Source: Amycolatopsis pithecellobii (GTDB taxonomy: Bacteria; Actinomycetota; Actinomycetes; Mycobacteriales; Pseudonocardiaceae). Taken from it: a DNA stretch of 64,000 nucleotides. Each line of letters starts with the position of its first letter. Position 1 is the stretch's first letter. Below the pieces are notes generated by a model, which was not told the DNA's origin, searched no databases, and saw only the letters and a list, made by a program, of their open reading frames with translations. This document shows positions 60,018 through 64,000 of the stretch, piece after piece. The stretch lies in NCBI RefSeq assembly GCF_009707865.1, contig NZ_WMBA01000018.1:49558-113557 (forward strand), in the 5' to 3' direction. A program made the position numbers and the translations under genes.

Positions 60018-61382
60018 GTGTCCGACACGGTTGCGGGCAATCCCGACCCCACGGTCGTGCCGCCACTTGGCGACGACGAGCGGGCCGAACTGCTCCGCTT
60101 GCGCAAAGAAGTCGAGTCACTGCGTCAGGCGCCGCGGCGCCGGCGGATGCCGAACTGGAAGTCCGTCGTGGCCGGCTTCCTGATCGTTCTGGGTTGCGTG
60201 CTGGCGCCCCTGTCGCTGCTCACCGTCTGGGTGCACAACCAGGTCACGAACACCGACCGGTTCGTCGCGACGATGAGCCCGCTGATCGAGCAGCCATCGG
60301 TGCAGGCCGCGGTGACCGACCGCGTCACCGAGACGATCTTCGGGTACGTCGACGTGCAGGCGTATGCGAATCAGGCAGTGGACGTCCTTGCCGCGCAAGG
60401 AGTTTCGCCGGTGGTCGCCGACCGGCTGCGTTCGCTCACCGGTCCGCTCGCTTCGAGCGTGCAGGGCTTCGTGCACGGCCAGGTCGCCACCCTCGTGGCG
60501 AGCCCGGAAGTGCGGTCAGCCTGGGACCAGGCCCTGCGGGGTGGCCACCAGCAGCTCAACGCCGTCCTGTCCGGCAATGCCTCCGCGATCAGCATCTCCG
60601 GCGACAAGGTGCAGCTGGACCTCGGCCCGGTCATCACCGCCGCGAAGCAGCGGCTGGCCGCGGGCGGGTTCACCGCCGTGAATGCCGTACCCGACGTGCA
60701 TCCCACCCTCGCGGTAGGCGACGCGAAGACCCTGATCAAAGCGAGGTCCGCGTACAACACGCTGGACACGGTCGCGACCTGGCTGCCGTGGGTCACCCTG
60801 GTGCTGCTCGCGGCGGGTGTCTATCTCGCTCGCCAGCACCGGCGTGCGCTGCTCAACACCGGGTTCGGGATCGCCGCGGGCATGGTGGTGATCGCGGTGG
60901 CGCTGTTCGTCGTCCGGGGCGTGCTGATCAGCAATGTGCCCAGCCGTTCGGCGGCACCCGTGAGCGACTCCTACGACCTGCTCGTCCGGTTCCTGCGGGA
61001 CGGGTTGCGGGTGTTCTTCGCGGTCGGCGTGCTGATCGGTCTCGGTGCCTTCCTCGCGGGCCCGTCCGTCACCGCGGTGCATATCCGGGCCGCGTCGGCA
61101 CGGATGATCGCCTGGCTTCGCCGGAGCGGTGCGAAGGCCGGGCTGCGGACCGGGAAGGTCGGCGGCTGGGTGTATGACCATCGCACTCCGCTGCGTGCCG
61201 GCGCGGTCGGCGTGGCCGTGCTCGTGTTCATCCTGCTCAGCCCGCCCAGCGGCCTGGCGGCGCTTGTCATCGCCGTGGTCCTGGTCGTCTGTCTCGGGGT
61301 GATCCAGTTCCTAGGCGGCGAGCCGCCCGCCCCAACGGGACCTGCGGCGGCACCGGGCCGCCAATCAGCAGCAGACCGGTGA
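60018..61382 (+). CDS. Multi-pass membrane protein, large extracellular loop
   Basis: 454-residue protein. A cytoplasmic coiled-coil-like start (DDERAELLRLRKEVESLRQ, about 19-37) precedes a first helix at about 49-72. Residues 75-250 form a soluble, probably outside-facing region with VTNTDRFVATMSPLIEQPSVQAAVTDRVT, typical of actinobacterial proteins of unknown function. Five further helices fill about 255-435. No catalytic motif is seen. It begins ten bases after the small conserved gene and precedes the SHOCT gene by 13 bases. Confidence 0.85.
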   Translation: MSDTVAGNPDPTVVPPLGDDERAELLRLRKEVESLRQAPRRRRMPNWKSVVAGFLIVLGCVLAPLSLLTVWVHNQVTNTDRFVATMSPLIEQPSVQAAVTDRVTETIFGYVDVQAYANQAVDVLAAQGVSPVVADRLRSLTGPLASSVQGFVHGQVATLVASPEVRSAWDQALRGGHQQLNAVLSGNASAISISGDKVQLDLGPVITAAKQRLAAGGFTAVNAVPDVHPTLAVGDAKTLIKARSAYNTLDTVATWLPWVTLVLLAAGVYLARQHRRALLNTGFGIAAGMVVIAVALFVVRGVLISNVPSRSAAPVSDSYDLLVRFLRDGLRVFFAVGVLIGLGAFLAGPSVTAVHIRAASARMIAWLRRSGAKAGLRTGKVGGWVYDHRTPLRAGAVGVAVLVFILLSPPSGLAALVIAVVLVVCLGVIQFLGGEPPAPTGPAAAPGRQSAADR

Positions 61383-61395
61383 TCGGAGGTATCTC

Positions 61396-61806
61396 GTGTC
61401 GAACTATCCGTTGCTCAACCTGTTTCTGACCTTCCTGTGGTTCTTCCTGTGGGTCTTGTGGTTCATGCTCCTGTTCCGGGTGATCGCCGACATCTTCCGC
61501 GACGATCAGCTCGGCGGCTGGGGCAAGGCAGGCTGGACGATTTTCGTCTGCATCCTGCCGTTCCTCGGCGTCTTCGTGTACCTCATCGCGCGTGGCCGCA
61601 GCATGGGGGAGCGTGAGCTGGCGCGGGCCAGGCGCCAGGAGCAGGACTTCCGGTCCTACGTGCGGGAAGCGGCGCAGTCGCCCGATCCGTCGGCAGCCGC
61701 GCCCGACCGGGTCAGTGAGCTGGAGCGGCTGGCCGGACTGCGAAACCACGGTGATCTCACCGAGGACGAGTACCAGCAGGCCAAGTCGAAGCTGCTCGCC
61801 GTGTGA
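61396..61806 (+). CDS. SHOCT-domain membrane protein with PLDc_N-like helices
   Basis: 136-residue protein with two N-terminal transmembrane helices (about 7-30 and 45-66; WFFLWVLWFMLLFRVIADIFRD, GWGKAGWTIFVCILPFLGVFVYLIARG), a charged linker and a C-terminal SHOCT motif (LERLAGLRNHGDLTEDEYQQAKSKLL). SHOCT segments are short oligomerisation or targeting domains. GTG start after GGAGGTATCTC. The stop overlaps the next start (GTGA). Confidence 0.9.
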   Translation: MSNYPLLNLFLTFLWFFLWVLWFMLLFRVIADIFRDDQLGGWGKAGWTIFVCILPFLGVFVYLIARGRSMGERELARARRQEQDFRSYVREAAQSPDPSAAAPDRVSELERLAGLRNHGDLTEDEYQQAKSKLLAV

Positions 61807-62333
61807 CGAAGCAGGACGGCGGACAAGCTCCGTCCAAAGTGGACCCGTCGGCGAAGCGTCGCGGCAGGCTGCGCGCCGCTGGAATCTACGGCGTGATCGT
61901 GACCGCGGCGATCCTGACGGCCGCGGGCAGTCAGCTGTCCACCGTCGCGCTCACGGTCGCGGTGGTGGTCACGCTGCTCGTGTACTGGATTGCCGAGGAG
62001 TACGCGCATCTGCTCGGCGAGCAGGTGACAGCAGGGAAATTGCCCGGGCGACGGCAGATCCGCGCTGAGCTCACGGCGACTTGGCCGATGGTGAGCGCGT
62101 CGTTCGGGCCCCTGCTGGCGGCGGTGCTGGCGCGTCTCGCCGGTGCCTCGAGTCTCGCCGCGGCGAATGCCGGTCTCGCCGTGGCCGTCGTGCTGCTCGT
62201 CTGGCATGCCTGGTCGGCCTGCCGCGCGGCCCGGCTCCGGGGATGGCCGCTGGTCGCGCTGACGAGCGTCGGGGCGCTGCTGGGAATCGTCATGATCGTG
62301 CTGAAGAACCTGGTGCTGTTGCACCTTCATTGA
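61803..62333 (+). CDS. Small integral membrane protein
   Basis: 176-residue protein with about five hydrophobic segments (about 27-45, 48-65, 98-115, 118-138, 147-168). A basic N terminus (SAKRRGRLRAAGIYG) suggests it lies inside the cell. The segment YWIAEEYAHLLGEQVTAGKLPGRRQIRAEL between helices two and three is conserved-looking and carries charged residues near the membrane. I do not recognise a family. It is the end of the five-gene run, and overlaps the end of the convergent TetR gene by 44 bases. Confidence 0.8.
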   Translation: MTKQDGGQAPSKVDPSAKRRGRLRAAGIYGVIVTAAILTAAGSQLSTVALTVAVVVTLLVYWIAEEYAHLLGEQVTAGKLPGRRQIRAELTATWPMVSASFGPLLAAVLARLAGASSLAAANAGLAVAVVLLVWHAWSACRAARLRGWPLVALTSVGALLGIVMIVLKNLVLLHLH

Positions 62334-62901
62334 GCTGCGAGTCCTCGAGCGTGGCGAGGAAGGTCTCCGCCGCGTCTTGGACCCGGTCTCGCTCGCCGGT
62401 CGCGAGCAGGTCGAGCAGGAGCCCGCGGATCGTCGCGATCACCAGCGTGGCCGTGCGCCGGGCTGTTGCCGGGTCGGTGCCCGGTCCTTGGGCGTCGCAC
62501 AGGGCGTTCCTCCAGTCGGCCACCACATGGTCGAGGAACTCCGCGAACTGGTGCGGCGCCTGGAGAGCGCGTCCGTAGACCGCGAAGAACAGCCGGAACT
62601 CCGCCTCCCGTCGCGGATGGGAGGTCCGCGTCCACACTTCGCGCGCCGCCGCGGCCAGGCCGTGACGCGCGCCGTCCCGGGCGCTCGTGGCCTCGGACAT
62701 GCGCTCCCGCAAGCGTCCGAGGACAGCCACGAGCATCTGCTCCTTGCTGCCGAAATGGTGTACCAGCGTCGTCGCCGACACGCCGAGGGCGGTGGCGACG
62801 GGCCGCCACGACAGCTCGGAGAACCCGCGCTCGACCGTGTAGTCGACCACCGCATCGAGCAACTCGGCCCGTCGCCGATGATCGACCGGTCGCCCCGCCA
62901 T
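62290..62901 (-). CDS. TetR-family transcriptional regulator
   Basis: 203-residue TetR regulator. The DNA-binding part is at about residues 8-52 (RRRAELLDAVVDYTVERGFSELSWRPVATALGVSATTLVHHFGSKEQM), with a helical ligand domain after it. The start at 62901 is preceded by GGAGG at five bases. An in-frame ATG at 62928 has only AGGA directly adjacent. It is divergent from the SDR gene, and the palindrome at 62932-62947 between them is its likely operator, so it probably represses that gene and itself. Confidence 0.92.
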   Translation of the reverse strand: MAGRPVDHRRRAELLDAVVDYTVERGFSELSWRPVATALGVSATTLVHHFGSKEQMLVAVLGRLRERMSEATSARDGARHGLAAAAREVWTRTSHPRREAEFRLFFAVYGRALQAPHQFAEFLDHVVADWRNALCDAQGPGTDPATARRTATLVIATIRGLLLDLLATGERDRVQDAAETFLATLEDSQLNEGATAPGSSARS

Positions 62902-62931
62902 CGCCGCCTCCACCTGGTGGTCCGCCATTCC

Positions 62932-62947
62932 TAGAACGAGTGTACTA
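62932..62947. promoter_or_regulatory. Probable TetR operator
   Basis: TAGAAC-GAGT-GTACTA is a near-perfect palindrome (arms match at five of six positions) between the divergent TetR and SDR genes. TACTAT at 62944-62949 fits a -10 for the SDR gene, so the operator would overlap the promoter. Confidence 0.6.
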
Positions 62948-62977
62948 TTAATGGCAGCCGACCATGGAGGGTTTCGC

Positions 62978-63910
62978 ATGCACGTTTTCGTCACCGGAGC
63001 GTCGGGCTGGATCGGCCGCGGGCTCGTCCCCGAACTGACCATCGCCGGCCACACGGTCACCGCGCTCGCCCGCTCCGATGCCGCCGCCCAGGCCCTGCGG
63101 CGCGCCGGGGTCGAGGTCCGGCTGGGGTCGCTGGACGACCTCGGCACCCTGCGCGACGCTGCCGCCGCGGCCGACGGCGTCATCCACCTCGCGTTCAAGC
63201 ACGACATCGCCTTCGCCGGCGACTATGCCGGTGCTGCCGACGCCGACCGCGCGGCGATCGAGGCCTTCGGGGAGGCCCTCGCCGGCAGCGGCAAGCCGTT
63301 CGTCATCGCCTCCGGCATCCTCGGCGTACTCGGGGTCCCGCCCGGAGTCGTCGCGACCGAACGCGACGGGCTGGCCGTGGCGGCAGGGGGTCAGGGTCCG
63401 ATCAGTGGTGGCGGCGGGCGCATGGCCAACGCCCGCTACGCGCTGGCGCTCGCCGGTCACGGGGTTCGTTCCTCGGTCGTGCGGCTCCCGCCCGCCACCC
63501 ATGGCAAGGGGGACAACGGGTTCATCCCCGCCGCGATCCACTTCGCCCGCGAGAAAGGCGCCGCGGCCTACGTCGGCGACGGCACGAACCGCTGGCCGTC
63601 GGTCCACCGCGACGACGCCGCACGCCTGTTCCGCCTCGCCCTCGAATCCGCGCCGGCCGGCTCGGTGCTGCACGCGGTCGGCGACGAGGGCGTCCCGATC
63701 CGCGAGGTCGCCGCGGTTTTCGCCGCATATCTGGGCATTCCGGCCGTCTCCGTCACCCCTGAGCAGGCCCCCGAGTACGTCGGCTGGCTCGGCGGCTTCT
63801 GGGGACTCGACGGCCCCGCCTCGGCTCACCTCACCCGCACCCTGCTGGGATGGCAGCCCACCCGGCCGGGCCTGCTCACCGACCTCGAGGAAGGCCACTA
63901 CTTCGCCTGA
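62978..63910 (+). CDS. SDR family, NAD-dependent epimerase type
   Basis: 310-residue extended or atypical short-chain dehydrogenase. VFVTGASGWIGRGLVPEL at residues 3-20 is the NAD-binding motif, LARSD and VIHLAFKHD are typical second and fourth strand segments, and the C-terminal part (HAVGDEGVPIREVAAVFAAYLG) is a conserved substrate domain. The active-site tyrosine is in NARYALALAGHG. The ATG at 62978 follows GGAGGG by six bases. An ATG at 62951 lacks a site. It is the intact paralogue of the frameshifted gene at 40449. Probably controlled by the divergent TetR. Confidence 0.93.
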   Translation: MHVFVTGASGWIGRGLVPELTIAGHTVTALARSDAAAQALRRAGVEVRLGSLDDLGTLRDAAAAADGVIHLAFKHDIAFAGDYAGAADADRAAIEAFGEALAGSGKPFVIASGILGVLGVPPGVVATERDGLAVAAGGQGPISGGGGRMANARYALALAGHGVRSSVVRLPPATHGKGDNGFIPAAIHFAREKGAAAYVGDGTNRWPSVHRDDAARLFRLALESAPAGSVLHAVGDEGVPIREVAAVFAAYLGIPAVSVTPEQAPEYVGWLGGFWGLDGPASAHLTRTLLGWQPTRPGLLTDLEEGHYFA

Positions 63911-64000
63911 ACAGAGCTGACCGCCGGCGCCGTGTTGAATGTATTCGGCGACCATGTGATTGAGCTGACTGGTTGAGGTGCACGGGGAAGGCGGCGGTGT
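63911..64000. other. Window tail
   Basis: The last 90 bases after the SDR gene hold no gene start or terminator that I can identify. Confidence 0.4.

Noticed and set aside
1..64000. Secondary-metabolite gene cluster, phage or integrative element
   Set aside because: No polyketide or peptide synthetase, terpene cyclase, integrase, transposase or attachment repeat was seen.

Overview
The window is high-GC actinobacterial chromosome with tight, often ATGA-overlapping operons, many GTG starts and no rRNA, tRNA, CRISPR array, phage or transposase. The family mix (ECF sigma factor with a SnoaL-like tail, large MalT/LuxR ATPases, DUF7144 and DUF6325 proteins, amphi-Trp, DUF2252, CBS-BON) suggests a Pseudonocardiales-type organism such as Amycolatopsis. 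That placement is inferred from content only.

Left part, 1-14 kb: two divergent catabolic units share the regulatory region 7112-7293. The leftward unit encodes a VOC-fold dioxygenase-like protein, a fumarylacetoacetate-hydrolase-family enzyme, an FAD aromatic monooxygenase, a lactate-permease-family transporter, then a LolA/RseB-like membrane protein and an ABC exporter cut by the window edge. This fits ring hydroxylation, ring cleavage and hydrolysis. The rightward unit (7294-14043) is a six-gene operon: DUF485 plus sodium/solute symporter, HSL-type esterase, dienelactone-hydrolase-like protein, a double-length type III CoA-transferase and a MaoC-like protein. This fits import and CoA activation of a carboxylic acid.

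14-25 kb: an ECF sigma factor beside an NmrA-type reductase, a secreted trypsin-like protease, a lipoprotein related to dimethylformamidase beta subunit, a class II glutamine amidotransferase, and a tannase/feruloyl-esterase with an MHS transporter divergent from a GAF-PucR regulator.

25-29.5 kb: a membrane protein, a two-domain universal stress protein and a CBS-BON protein with DosR-like boxes upstream, then an acyl-CoA ligase. An unusual 22-bp-period repeat array lies between the last two.

29.7-40 kb: a seven-gene catabolic operon (amidohydrolase, MHS transporter, MBL hydrolase, SMP-30 lactonase, FAH, cupin, ACMSD-like amidohydrolase) followed by LysR, TetR and GAF-LuxR regulators and an enoyl-CoA hydratase. 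At 40.0-41.4 kb lie two decayed genes: a quinone oxidoreductase with two internal deletions and a frameshifted SDR whose intact paralogue is at 62978.

41-49 kb: an epoxide-hydrolase-like enzyme, an EmrB-type exporter, and two tandem MalT-like regulators. 49-62.3 kb is an island of small membrane and stress-type proteins: AI-2E permease, three DUF7144 paralogues, HD protein, amphi-Trp, DUF2252, lipoprotein, two copies of an undescribed ~75-residue protein, GH15 glycosidase, lipid kinase, DUF6325 and a three-gene membrane operon. A 17-bp near-palindrome recurs in the divergent promoters of this island, and a second copy of the 22-bp repeat array lies at 55.0 kb. The window ends with a TetR regulator divergent from the intact SDR.
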